Positions 17,742 to 26,718 of a DNA stretch of 64,000 bases are shown piece by piece; position 1 is the stretch's first letter, and each line of letters begins with the position of its first letter. This DNA comes from CAVRTM01 sp963724015. Its GTDB lineage: Bacteria; Actinomycetota; Actinomycetes; Actinomycetales; Dermatophilaceae. The stretch spans positions 186,001-250,000 of the forward strand of contig CAVRTM010000014.1 in assembly GCA_963724015.1 (NCBI GenBank). The letters run 5' to 3'. Under the pieces are notes generated by a model. The model had not been told where the DNA came from, ran no database searches, and was given only the letters and a program-made list of their open reading frames with translations. A program made the position numbers and the translations under genes.

Positions 17742-19004
17742 GTGCCCGAGGTCATCTTCGAGATCAACCGCGACCTGAGCGTGCCGATGGCCCAGCAGAC
17801 CGTGCCCGGCCACAACCGCTGGCACCCCGACATCCCGCCGGCTGCGACGGTGCGCACGGGGTCGACGTACCGGATCGAGTGCAAGGACTGGACCGACAAC
17901 CAGGTCACCAACACCGACGACGCGGACGACATCCGCGACATGAACCTCGACCCCTGCCACGTGCTCAGCGGCCCGTTCGCCATCGACGGCGTCGAGCCCG
18001 GCGACATCCTCGTGGTGGACATCGTCAACATCGGGCCCTTCGAGGAGCAGCCCTGGGGCTACACCGGCATCTTCGCCAAGGAGAACGGCGGCGGGTTCCT
18101 CACCGACTACTCGCCGGGGGCGTCCAAGGCCATCTGGGACCTCGACGGCATCTGGACCAGCTCCCGGCACGTCCCCGGCACCCGGTTCATCGGCAACTCC
18201 CACCCGGGTCTGTTCGGCTGCGCACCCTCGGCTGACCTGCTGGCTGAGTGGAACCGTCGGGAGCAGGCGCTCATCGACCAGAACCCCGACCGGGTCACCG
18301 GTGACATCCCGGCGCACGGAGGCGACGTACCGGGCGCCCCGCAGGTGCCGGCGCTCGCGCTGCCACCCCAGCCCAAGGACGCGCTGCTCGGGACGCTGAG
18401 CGGGGACGACCTCAAGCGGGCCGCCGCGGAGGCCGCCCGCACCATCCCGCCGCGCGAGCACGGCGGCAACGTCGACATCAAGGACCTCGGGGTGGGCAGC
18501 CGCGTCTACATGCCGGTGTTCGTGCACGGCGGCAAGTTCTCGATCGGCGACCTGCACTTCGGGCAGGGCGATGGTGAGATCACCTTCTGCGGCGCGATCG
18601 AGATGCCGGGGTTCATCGACCTGCACTTCGACGTGATCAAGGGCGGGATGGACCGCTACAAGACCGACATGCCCTTCTTCAAGCCGGGACGGGTCGGACC
18701 CAACTACTCCGAGTTCCTGACGTTCGAGGGCATCAGCGTCGAGGACGGCCGCAACTACTACATGAACGCCACGGTCGCCTACCGCCGGGCCTGCCTCAAC
18801 GCCATCAACTACCTGATGCCGGCGATGGACTGGACGTTCGAGCAGGCCTACCTGTTCCTCGGCGCGGCGCCGATCGACGGCCGGATCGGCGGGGTCGTCG
18901 ACATCCCGAACAGCGCGGTGTCGGTGAGCATCCCGCTGTCGATCTTCGACCGCAACATCCTGCCCGACGGTGCCGGCGGCGGGCGCGAGCTCATCGCCGA
19001 GTGA
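17742..19004 (+). CDS. fmdA: Formamidase (acetamidase/formamidase family)
   Basis: A 420-residue protein of the FmdA_AmdA family, at full family length and intact. Characteristic segments include VPGHNRWHPDIPPAATV near the N-terminus, NVDIKDLGVGSRVYMPVFV, SIGDLHFGQGDGEITFCGAIEM and the C-terminal AYLFLGAAPIDGRIGG. It hydrolyses formamide (or short amides) to the acid and ammonia, supplying nitrogen. It starts at GTG 17742, 9 nt after GAAGGAG. An AmiC-like sensor gene lies upstream and fmdB follows 66 bp downstream, the standard fmdA-fmdB arrangement. Formamide rather than acetamide is inferred from the fmdB partner. Confidence 0.95.
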   Translation: MPEVIFEINRDLSVPMAQQTVPGHNRWHPDIPPAATVRTGSTYRIECKDWTDNQVTNTDDADDIRDMNLDPCHVLSGPFAIDGVEPGDILVVDIVNIGPFEEQPWGYTGIFAKENGGGFLTDYSPGASKAIWDLDGIWTSSRHVPGTRFIGNSHPGLFGCAPSADLLAEWNRREQALIDQNPDRVTGDIPAHGGDVPGAPQVPALALPPQPKDALLGTLSGDDLKRAAAEAARTIPPREHGGNVDIKDLGVGSRVYMPVFVHGGKFSIGDLHFGQGDGEITFCGAIEMPGFIDLHFDVIKGGMDRYKTDMPFFKPGRVGPNYSEFLTFEGISVEDGRNYYMNATVAYRRACLNAINYLMPAMDWTFEQAYLFLGAAPIDGRIGGVVDIPNSAVSVSIPLSIFDRNILPDGAGGGRELIAE

Positions 19005-19070
19005 GCCCCCGGGGCCGGCCCGGCGCACGCCGGGTCGGCCCGTTCCCCCCTTCGACCCCGGAGATCCGCC

Positions 19071-19341
19071 ATGCCCCTGTACGAGTACCGCTGCCCGCAG
19101 TGCGGCCCCTTCGACGTCCGCCGCACCCTCGAGGAGGCGAGTACGCCGCTGTCCTGCCCGACGTGCACCGCGCCGGCCCGGCGGGTCTACACCGCCTCCC
19201 GGTACGGCGAGCCTGAACGGGCTCCTTTCCGGCGCGGGCGCCGCAGACCGACGCCGGGTCGACCGGGCGCTCTCCGGTGAGCCGGTCGTGACCGGCCCGC
19301 CGCGGGGACGCCGGCTGCCCACCGGCGGCCACCCACACTGA
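19071..19341 (+). CDS. fmdB: FmdB-family zinc ribbon protein, one frame break
   Basis: A small protein whose first 45 residues form the FmdB zinc ribbon with two CxxC pairs (YEYRCPQCG and LSCPTCTAPARRVYT). After GEP the frame is lost; removing one C near 19212 (GAG-C-CTG-AAC) joins it to a tail reading LNGLLSGAGAADRRRVDRAL and ending at TGA 19339-19341, about 90 residues in total. Without correction it ends at 19280 with an Arg-rich nonsense tail. FmdB proteins accompany formamidases and were proposed to act in their regulation or maturation; the exact role is not established. Confidence 0.8.
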
Positions 19342-19477
19342 CCACCACTGGACCGCCACCGACCCGAGGAGGCCGCCCTCGTCGTACCGGCCGGTGCGTG
19401 GTGTGGAATCCTCGCGCGCCTTCTGGCGTTGGCACCGGAGAACACCTCCGACATCTGCCAGGAAGAGGCGACCTGCC

Positions 19478-20392
19478 GTGCAAGACCCCGCCGAGCTGTA
19501 CTCCTTCGAGACCGACACCGACCTGCGCGAGCTGCGGGCCTCCGTGCTCCTGGTGTCGCTCGGCGGTTTCGTCGACGCCGGGCACACCCAGCGCCTGATG
19601 ACCGAGCACGTGCTCGCCACCCTCGAGCACACCGTCGTCGCCTCCTTCGACGTCGACCAGCTCGTGGACTACCGCGGGCGACGCCCCGCGATGACCTTCG
19701 ACCGCGACCGGTGGTCCAGCTACAGCGACCCCTCGCTCGTGCTCTACCGCGTGATCGACAGCGACGGTGAGCCGTTCCTCGTGCTGGACGGCCTGGAGCC
19801 GGACTACCAGTGGGAGCGGGTCGTGGAGGCGGTGCGCCAGCTGGTGCAGGCCTTCGGGGTCACCCTGACGGTCAGCGTCCACGGCATCCCGATGGCCGTG
19901 CCGCACACCCGCCCGATCGGGCAGAGCGCCCACGCGACCGACCCGCGCCTGATCAGCAGCAACGACGGCGCGGTGTTCGGCACCATCCAGGTGCCGGCCA
20001 GCCTCAGCGCGCTGCTGCAGCTGCGCCTCGGCGAGAGCGGCCAGGACGCGGTGGGCTTCGCGGTCCACGTGCCGCACTACCTCGCGCAGTCCGAGTTCGC
20101 CGACGCCGCGCTGCGCGGGCTCCAGTCGTTCATCGCCGCGACGGGCCTGGGCATCCCGACCGCGGACCTCGCGGCGACGGCCGGCCTCAACCGGGCGGAG
20201 ATCGCCCGGGAGGTCGCCGGCTCCGAGGAGGTCAGCCGCGTCGTCGAGGCCCTGGAGCGCCAGTACGACACCTACATGGAGGGCCGCGAGAAGCCCAGCC
20301 TGCTGGCCACCGACGTCAGCGAGCTGCCGAGCGCCGACGAGATCGGCGCCGAGTTCGAGCAGTTCCTGCGCGAACGGACCGACGAGGACTGA
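19478..20392 (+). CDS. PAC2-family protein
   Basis: A 304-residue protein of the PAC2 (proteasome assembly chaperone 2-like) family: SVLLVSLGGFVDAGHTQRL, ASFDVDQLVDYRGRRPAMTFD, LVLDGLEPDYQWERV and the C-terminal SRVVEALERQYD-type helix. GTG 19478 preceded by GGAAGAGG is the preferred start; the open frame begins earlier at 19394. Bacterial PAC2 proteins are found mainly in Actinobacteria and their function is not established; a link to proteasome-like machinery is suggested by family name only. It is the last gene before a hairpin and converges on the flavodoxin gene. Confidence 0.9.
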   Translation: MQDPAELYSFETDTDLRELRASVLLVSLGGFVDAGHTQRLMTEHVLATLEHTVVASFDVDQLVDYRGRRPAMTFDRDRWSSYSDPSLVLYRVIDSDGEPFLVLDGLEPDYQWERVVEAVRQLVQAFGVTLTVSVHGIPMAVPHTRPIGQSAHATDPRLISSNDGAVFGTIQVPASLSALLQLRLGESGQDAVGFAVHVPHYLAQSEFADAALRGLQSFIAATGLGIPTADLAATAGLNRAEIAREVAGSEEVSRVVEALERQYDTYMEGREKPSLLATDVSELPSADEIGAEFEQFLRERTDED

Positions 20393-20412
20393 GCCGCCGC
20401 GACCTCGGCGGC
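20393..20412 (+). terminator. Hairpin terminator directly after the PAC2 gene
   Basis: A 7-bp GC stem (GCCGCCG / CGGCGGC) with a 6-base loop begins at the base following the PAC2 stop codon. Confidence 0.5.
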
Positions 20413-20489
20413 CGCCGCGCCGGTCGGCCGCGGTCGGTCGCCCAGGTCCGAGCGGACGTGCGTGGCTCGCGGGCCGGGCGTCACGCGGC

Positions 20490-20972
20490 TCAGGTGTTGA
20501 CGGGGATGCGGTCCGCGAACTCGTCGACCTTGCCCTGCCACCCGTCCTCGAGCGGCCCCTTCAGCCCGGTGACGTACACACAGTCCTCGGCGAGGTTCAC
20601 CATGCCATGCCCCTGCAGGAGCTCGTCCATGATGGGGCGCACGTGCTGCCGACGCGCTCGCTCCTCCTCCGTCGGCAGCCGGCCGGTCTTCTTGTCGGGG
20701 CGGGGCGCCACCTCGGTGGTGAGGACGGCGTACGGCGTCCCGGCCGGCAGGCTGAGCTTCTTGAGGAAGCGACGCATCGTGCCGCGGGGCCGGCCCATGC
20801 GGCCGGGGCTGCTGAAGACGTACAGGTCCGCCTGAGCCACCCGGTGGGGGTCGACCTCGTGGATGTGGTGGACGTCGACGTCAACCCCGCGCTGCGCCAT
20901 GTGGGCGCGGAACTGTTCAGCGACGTCGGCGCCGTTGCCGTACTTGGAGGCGTGCAGGTACTCGATGTGCAT
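20490..20972 (-). CDS. Flavodoxin-fold protein
   Basis: A 160-residue protein starting MHIEYLHASKYGNG, where the last residues fit the phosphate-binding loop of flavodoxins (Ser/Thr-x-x-x-Gly/Asn), followed by ADVAEQFRAHMAQRGV and the second FMN loop YVFSSPGRMGRPRGTMRRFL. It resembles the flavodoxin-domain proteins related to protoporphyrinogen oxidase HemG and NAD(P)H quinone reductases. The start ATG 20972 follows a GGAAGGAG element. It is intact and has no close operon partner. A redox role with FMN is expected; the electron partner is unknown. Confidence 0.8.
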   Translation of the reverse strand: MHIEYLHASKYGNGADVAEQFRAHMAQRGVDVDVHHIHEVDPHRVAQADLYVFSSPGRMGRPRGTMRRFLKKLSLPAGTPYAVLTTEVAPRPDKKTGRLPTEEERARRQHVRPIMDELLQGHGMVNLAEDCVYVTGLKGPLEDGWQGKVDEFADRIPVNT

Positions 20973-21125
20973 GTCGGCTCCTTCCTCCGTGTCAGCTCCA
21001 CAGTGGTGCTGCCGACCGCACGACGGTCAGGGCCATACGGCCCATCAGGGGCAGCCGACAGCGCCTCGCCACCTGGCGCCGCGGGTGTCCCACGCACAGG
21101 CTCGGGGTCGGGGGAGGCGCGGCGG

Positions 21126-21926
21126 TCAGACCTTCGCGTAGCGCGCGCGGGCGAAGCTGTAGACGCCGTACGCCGCCAGGCCCACGGCCACCGCCGTCAG
21201 CAGCACCGGCCCCAGCGGCTGGTCGCGCAGGGTGCGCAGCGCGCCGTCGAGCCCGCTGGCGGCGCCCGCCCGGCGGGTCACCCCGGCCACGACGAAGAGC
21301 AGGCCGACGATGGCCAGGGCGATCCCCTTGGCGATGTAGCCGACCTGCCCGGCCCGGGTGACCGCCGTGCCCGGGTTCTCCACGAGGTCGCGCAGGAACC
21401 GCTTGGTCGCCCCCTTGTAGACGTGGTAGCCGCCGACGCCGATCACGACCAGGCCGATGAGGACGACCAGGATGCGGCCGCCGGTGCTGTGCAGCATCGT
21501 CGCGGTGAAGTCGACGCTCTGCTGGCGGCTGCTGGACTGCTTGCCCCGGGCGAAGCCCAGGGTGCTCCACCCCAGGACGAGGTAGACCACGGCCTTGGCG
21601 ACCGCCTTGCCCCGGCCGGCCCAGGCGTCCATGCCCTCACCGAAGGAGCCGCCGACGGCCTCGACGAGCTGCCAGACGGCCAGGCCGAGGAACCCGATGA
21701 CGGCGACCCACAGGCCGAACCGGCCGACCCCGTTGCCGGCCAGCGACGCCAGCGCACCCGACTGGTCCGCCGACTTGCCCGAGCTGCCCCAGGCGACCTG
21801 CAGCGCGATCCACCCGATCAGCAGGTGCAGCAACCCGCTGACGGCGTAGCCGATCCGCGCGGCCATCTCCAGCGCCGGGTGGTCGCCCGCTTCTCGCGCT
21901 GCTCCCTTGATGGTGTCGGGGCTCAT
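21126..21926 (-). CDS. DUF1206 membrane protein
   Basis: A 266-residue protein with six predicted membrane helices in three repeated pairs. Each pair begins with an ARIGYAVSGLLHLLIG / GKAVAKAVVYLVLG / GQVGYIAKGIALAIVG-type helix, the internal repeat that defines DUF1206. Connecting loops are short except for a Ser-rich one (ARGKQSSSRQQS). ATG 21926, with GGAG 6 nt upstream, is preferred to the ATG at 21938, which directly abuts its GGAGG. Function unknown. It is intact and lies 27 bp downstream of the disrupted polymerase gene on the same strand, so co-transcription is likely. Confidence 0.88.
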   Translation of the reverse strand: MSPDTIKGAAREAGDHPALEMAARIGYAVSGLLHLLIGWIALQVAWGSSGKSADQSGALASLAGNGVGRFGLWVAVIGFLGLAVWQLVEAVGGSFGEGMDAWAGRGKAVAKAVVYLVLGWSTLGFARGKQSSSRQQSVDFTATMLHSTGGRILVVLIGLVVIGVGGYHVYKGATKRFLRDLVENPGTAVTRAGQVGYIAKGIALAIVGLLFVVAGVTRRAGAASGLDGALRTLRDQPLGPVLLTAVAVGLAAYGVYSFARARYAKV

Positions 21927-21953
21927 GGGGGGCTCCATCCTCCGCGCGACGGG

Positions 21954-23678
21954 TCACGGCTTGGCGTCCGACCAGCGCGCGACCACGCTGGTGTCAGCGA
22001 CGAACCCTACGGCGTCGGAGCCGGTCCAGCGCCGGGATGCGGCCAACAGCGCGGCGTCCACCTGCGCCGCGACCGTCTCCGCGTTCTGCGGCCGGCACGT
22101 GCAGGATCAGCTCGTCGTGCAGGCAGAGCACGATCCGCGCGCCGTGCGCCCGCGTCGCATGGCGCACGGTGGCGGCCCACGCCTTGAAGAGCTCGGCCGC
22201 CGCGCCCTGGATGACGGCGTTGCGGGCGAACCGTCCCCGGCCCGCGACGACGCCGGGCACGGAGCCCGGTGCCGTGTCGGCAGGCGTCGGCCACATCGGC
22301 ACCCGCCGGCCGCCGTACGTGTGCACCGCGCGCGCCGCGACGCCCTCGTCGTACGCGCGCTTGAGGTAGCTCATCGCCGTGGGGTAGGTGCGCTCGAGGT
22401 CCTTGAGCGCCTCGCCGGCGGCGCCGCTGGTCTGCCCGTACATCGCGGCGAGGACCGCCACCTTGGCCACGGGGCGGTCGACCCCGAGTGCGGCGCCGAC
22501 GGGGGCGTAGAGGTCGGGTGCCCGGGTGGCCGCGGCGAACGCCACGTCACCGGACACGGCGGCCAGCACCCGCGGCTCGATCTGCCCCAGGTCGGCCCGG
22601 ACGAAGACGTGCCCGGGCGCGGCCGCGACCGCGGGGCGCAGCGGTGCCGGCAGGTTGTGCAGGCCGTTCTGGGCCGTCATCCGTCCGCCGGCGCCGTCGC
22701 ACGCGCTCCACCCGCCGCGCAGCCGGTCGTCCGCGCCGACGTGGGCGTCCAGCCACGCCCAGCCGTACGTCGTCGCGATCCGCTCCGCCTTGCGCCAGGT
22801 GAGCAGCGCCTCCACCAGCGGGTGGGTGGCCCGGAACGGCTCGAGCCGCCACGCCCGCGTGTCCGGTACGACGACCCCGACCGAGGCGAGCAGCTCGCGC
22901 ACCTGCACCGGGTTGCGCAGGTCGGTGCTCTCCCGTCCCGGGGTGTGGGCCAGCACGGTGGCGTCGCGCTCGGCGCCGGATCGCCCGGGCGTGGTCCTCG
23001 TCCTGCGGCCGGGGCCCGGCGGCGGCGTGGATCAGCTGCTCCAGGGTCGGGCGGTGGATCGGCAGGCCCTCCTGCTCCAGCTCGACGCAGAGCAGCGCGG
23101 CTGCCGACTCCGAGTGGGCGGTGCTGCGTCACCCGCGGCGGCGCGGTCGCCAGCGCCTGCTGCTGCAGGGCCGCGGTCTCCAGCGCCGCGGCCGCCCAGC
23201 CGTGCACCCGCTCGGGCGTCGTGAGCCAGCTGCCGTCGGCGGCCTCGGGGCGCAGGTAGCCGTCGCTGCGCACGGGACAGTCGGGGTCGCCCGCGTCGCC
23301 GTCCCCGGCGCCGCCGGCGAAGTCGAACAGGTCGCCGCCGGCCGGGCGCGGCATCCCCGCCGGGTCGAGCCCGTGCGCGGCCGCCCAGGCGAGCGTGGGG
23401 TCGGTGGCCCAGCCACCCCGGACCAACCGGTGCACCTCCAGCACGTCCCAGCAGCGGTTGAGATGGATCCCGTTGCGCACCAACGGTGCTGCGGTGCCGG
23501 CGGCGGACCACCAGACCCAGCGCGGGTGACGCTCGTCCTCCAGCGCGGCGACCCGTGCCAGGACCTCGGCGCGCGACCCGGTCATGGACTCCCGCGCGCC
23601 GACCAGCGCGCCCAGGTCGCCGGCCAGCGCCACCGCGACCTGGTCGGGGCGGTCGGCGGGCACGGTCACGGGCCCCAT
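21954..23678 (-). CDS. Family A DNA polymerase with 3'-5' exonuclease-like N-terminus, three frame breaks
   Basis: About 570 residues, resembling the actinobacterial bifunctional 3'-5' exonuclease/DNA polymerase that lacks the 5' nuclease of Pol I. Motif A (VRADLGQIEPRVLA), the O-helix region (RFARNAVIQGAAAELFKAW) and motif C (LHDELILHVP) are present. The N-terminal part (LVRNGIHLNRCWDVLEVHRLV) corresponds to the DEDD exonuclease fold. The frame is broken near 23125, 22985 and 22065; at the last site dropping one base in GCAGAACGCGGAG gives a normal C-terminus (ETVAAQVDAALLAASRRW) ending at a TGA at 21954. It probably acts in repair or damage tolerance. Start ATG 23678. Confidence 0.8.
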
Positions 23679-23790
23679 CCAACCTCAGTCAGGACTTGGT
23701 CAAGAAGGGTGGCCCATCCCGGGCCCGGGGTGCGAAGGTGCTGGGCGGGCCGCGACGTCGCGGGCCGTCCTCTGCTTCAGGGAGCGATCC

Positions 23791-25052
23791 ATGGCTCAGG
23801 TGCCGCACGAGTCCAGGGTTCGCACGGGCAGGTCGGCGGCGGCGTACGGCGATGGGAGTCGCGGCGACGCTGGCCGCTCTCGTCGGGTCGCTGCTGGCCG
23901 GTGTCGCCGGAGCCGCCCCCGCGTCGGCCGACGGCCCCGGGGCAGGTGCGCCGTGGGTGGTCAGCCTCGGGGACTCCTACGTCTCGGGTGAGGCCGGGCG
24001 CTGGGCCGGCAGCACCAACCTCAGCAGCCGGCGGGTCGACGCCCTCGGCCCGACTGCGTACGACGACAACGCCGCCGGCACGGCCGAGCAGATCCGTGGG
24101 TGCCACCGCAGCCGCAGCGCCGAGGGCGCCATCGGGGGCGGGGTGCGCAGCCTGGACCTTGCCTGCTCCGGGGCCAAGGCGTCGACGTACACGGCGATCA
24201 CCGGGCACTTCAAGCCCGGCCTGGACTTCGCCGACGAGGGGCCGGAGCGAGCAGGGGCAGGCGGCGATGCTGCGGACGTTCGCCCGCACGCACGACGTCC
24301 GGATGGTGCTGGTCGGGATCGGCGGCAACGACTTCGGTTTCGCGACCGTGATCACGTCCTGCGTCGGGGACTTCCTCGCCTCCAGCGTGCTGCACCCCAA
24401 CTACTGCTCCGACGACGCGTGGGTGCGCTCGAAGTTCACCGCCGCCAACGTCGCGGTGGTGCGGGCCCGGATCTCCCGCGGGCTGCAGAACGTGCGGACG
24501 GCGATGCGCCAGGCCGGTTACGCCGACTCGGCCTGGACGATGGTGGTCCAGAACTACGCCTCACCGATCCCGCCCGCGTCCGGGTTCCGTTACGGCCAGG
24601 GCAAGCTCGCCCGCCAGGGCATCGGCGGCTGCGGATTCTGGAACCGCGACGCCGACTGGGCCAACCGCACGGCGCTCGCGACGATCAACTCCACCGTGTC
24701 CGCCGCGGTGACCGCATCGGGTGTGGCCGGCGTCAAGCGGCTGGACCTGGCCGCGTCGCTGGACGGCCGGCGCCTGTGCGAGAAGGGGGTCGGGCTGCTG
24801 GAGGAGGAGGGGCTGAGCTCGTGGACCCAGCCCGGCGCGGTCGACCGGACCGAGTGGGTCAACCAGATCCGGACCGTGACCACGCTCGGCAGCTACCAGC
24901 TGCAGGAGTCACTGCACCCCAACTACTGGGCGCAGCTGGGGCTGCGCAGCTGCGTGCGCCAGGTGTGGAACGCCGGCTCCCCGCGAGGCGGGTCGTGCGC
25001 GGTCGCGGGGACCGGCCTGGTCGCCGGGGAGCCCAGGATGGTGCTGAGCTGA
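23791..25052 (+). CDS. Secreted SGNH/GDSL-type esterase or lipase, two frame breaks
   Basis: A secreted hydrolase of about 420 residues. Block I is VSLGDSYVSGEAGRW, block III VLVGIGGNDFGF and block V SLHPNYWAQLG, giving a Ser-Asp-His site of the SGNH superfamily. Four or more conserved Cys suggest disulfides, as in the Streptomyces lipases of this type. The signal peptide ends GVAGAAPASA; a best start at ATG 23791 (behind AGGGAG) is joined to the hydrophobic core by one base removed near 23845. A second break lies near 24249 (GAG-C-GAG-CAG). Without correction the first usable start is ATG 23852. It is monocistronic, converging on sufE 24 bp away. Confidence 0.82.
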
Positions 25053-25076
25053 CGGGCGGCTGCGGGAGGACCGGGG

Positions 25077-25549
25077 TCAGGCGGCGGACTTCAGCCGCAC
25101 CTGGCGCTTGATCCGGCTCAGCATCGCCACCATCCCGCGCAGCCGCAGCGGCGACACGGCCTCGGACAGGCCGAAGCGGTACGGCGCGTCGTCCGGCACC
25201 GCGAGCACCTCACCGGCCGTCAGGCCGTTCAGGCCCTCGTGCAGGATGCCGGCGAACCCGCGCGTGGTCGGCGCCTCGGCCGGTGCCGAGAAGTACAGGT
25301 GCACCACCGCGTCCCCGTCGGCGGCCGGCCGCTCGAGCTCGACCGCCAGGAAGACGGGGGACTGGCACTCATCCACCTGCTCCAGCATGCTCCTCGCGCC
25401 CGGCGAGGTGCTCGCGGCAGGCCCGGCAGCTCGTCGCTGAACTCCAGCAGCAGCTCCAGCCGCTCGCGCGTGGAGGCCGCGGTGAAGTCCTCGGCGATCT
25501 CGGCCAGGGCGGCCGGCAGCTGCACCCGCTCGTCGTTCGGCGTCGTCAT
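25077..25549 (-). CDS. sufE: SufE-like sulfur acceptor, two frame breaks
   Basis: About 155 residues. The N-terminus (LPAALAEIAEDFTAASTRERLELLLEF) and the body with the sulfur-accepting Cys in MLEQVDECQSPVFLAVEL are classic SufE. Between them two surplus bases near 25420 and 25405 shift the frame; removing them gives LPGLPRHLAGARSMLEQVDECQ. SufE accepts persulfide sulfur from a cysteine desulfurase for Fe-S assembly. It lies downstream of sseA on the same strand, separated by a repeat block, an arrangement I recall in other Actinobacteria. The C-terminal helix ends RIKRQVRLKSAA. Confidence 0.85.
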
Positions 25550-25580
25550 ACCCTCAGTGTCCCTCTCCTGGCATCGTGCC

Positions 25581-25701
25581 TGCGCTCGCTCTTCCTCACC
25601 GCTCGCGCTGATGGTCGCGTTCGTCGACCTCGCTGCGCTCGCTCTTCCTCACCGCTCGCGCTGATGGTCGCGTTCGTTGCGCTCGCTCTTCCTCACCGCT
25701 C
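25581..25701. repeat. 44-bp direct repeats between sufE and sseA
   Basis: Two identical 44-bp copies (25581-25624 and 25634-25677, beginning TGCGCTCGCTCTTCCTCACC) are separated by 9 bp. A third partial copy of 24 bp follows immediately (25678-25701) and contains the sseA stop codon. Each copy holds the short elements CGCTCGCTCTTCCTC and CGCTCGCG. Confidence 0.9.
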
Positions 25702-26580
25702 GACTGGCACCCGCACGGCGTTGCCCCACTCCGTCCACGACCCGTCGTAGTTGCGGACCGTGTCGAAGCCCAGCAGGTGGGTCAGGACGAACCACGTGTG
25801 CGAGGAGCGCTCGCCGATCCGGCAGTACGCCACCACGTCGTCGTCGGGCTTCAGGCCCTGCTCGGTGAGGTAGATCGCCTCCAGGTCGGCCCGCTGCTTG
25901 AACGTGCCGTCCTCGGCGGCCGCGCGCGCCCACGGCACCGACTTCGCGCCGGGGATGTGCCCGCCGCGCATCGCCCCCTCCTGCGGGTAGTCGGGCATGT
26001 GCAACAGCTCGCCGGAGTACTCACCGGGGGAGCGCACGTCGACCAGGGGCTTGCCCAGGTGGGCCAGCACGTCGTCCTTGAACGCCCGGATCGCGCTGTC
26101 CGAGCGCTCCACGACGGGGTAGTCCACCGGCTCGGGCTTGGGCACCTCGCGGGTCAGGTCGCGGCCCTCGGCGACCCACTTGGCCCGGCCACCGTCGAGC
26201 AGCCGGACGTCCTCGTGGCCGAAGAGCGAGAACACCCACAGCGCGTAGGCGGCCCACCAGTTGCTCTTGTCGCCGTACACGACGACGGTCGTGTCGCGGC
26301 CGATGCCCCGCTCGCCGAGCACCTCGGCGAAGCGCTGCCCGTCGACGTAGTCGCGCATCAGCGGGTCGTTGAGGTCGTTGTGCCAGTCGACCTTGACCGA
26401 GCCGGGGACGTGCCCGGTGTCGTAGAGCAGGACGTCCTCGTCGGACTCCACGACGACGATGTCGCCACCGGGGCGGGCGCTGCCGTCGGCGATCGCGGCC
26501 GCCAGCCACTCGGTGGAGACGAGGCGGTCCGGGTGGGCGTACTGCTGGAACTTCGGGCTGTCGTCAGAGGTCACGGCCAT
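25693..26580 (-). CDS. sseA: Thiosulfate sulfurtransferase (two-domain rhodanese)
   Basis: A 295-residue tandem rhodanese. The inactive first domain contains LLYDTGHVPGSVKVDWHND and VVVYGDKSNWWAAYALW, with Asp in place of the active Cys. The second has the active loop YCRIGERSSHTW with Cys253. It moves sulfane sulfur from thiosulfate or mercaptopyruvate to acceptors. The ATG at 26580 follows GGAAGG; the open frame reaches 26643. It is followed by sufE after the repeat block, suggesting a sulfur-transfer pair. Intact. Confidence 0.93.
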   Translation of the reverse strand: MAVTSDDSPKFQQYAHPDRLVSTEWLAAAIADGSARPGGDIVVVESDEDVLLYDTGHVPGSVKVDWHNDLNDPLMRDYVDGQRFAEVLGERGIGRDTTVVVYGDKSNWWAAYALWVFSLFGHEDVRLLDGGRAKWVAEGRDLTREVPKPEPVDYPVVERSDSAIRAFKDDVLAHLGKPLVDVRSPGEYSGELLHMPDYPQEGAMRGGHIPGAKSVPWARAAAEDGTFKQRADLEAIYLTEQGLKPDDDVVAYCRIGERSSHTWFVLTHLLGFDTVRNYDGSWTEWGNAVRVPVER

Positions 26581-26718
26581 GTCGGGCACCTTCCGCAGTT
26601 CTCGGGCATCGGTCTCGGACCCATGCTTCCACGCGTGCCGCACCGGCCGGTGGGGTGGCTCGCCCCATGAGCCCGCGCCACGAGCACGGGCCCTGCGACG
26701 CCGACGCCGACGCCGACG

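Noticed and set aside
25581..25701. CRISPR-like array in the sufE-sseA gap
   Set aside because: Only two full copies with a 9-bp gap and one partial copy, no spacers of regular size and no cas genes.
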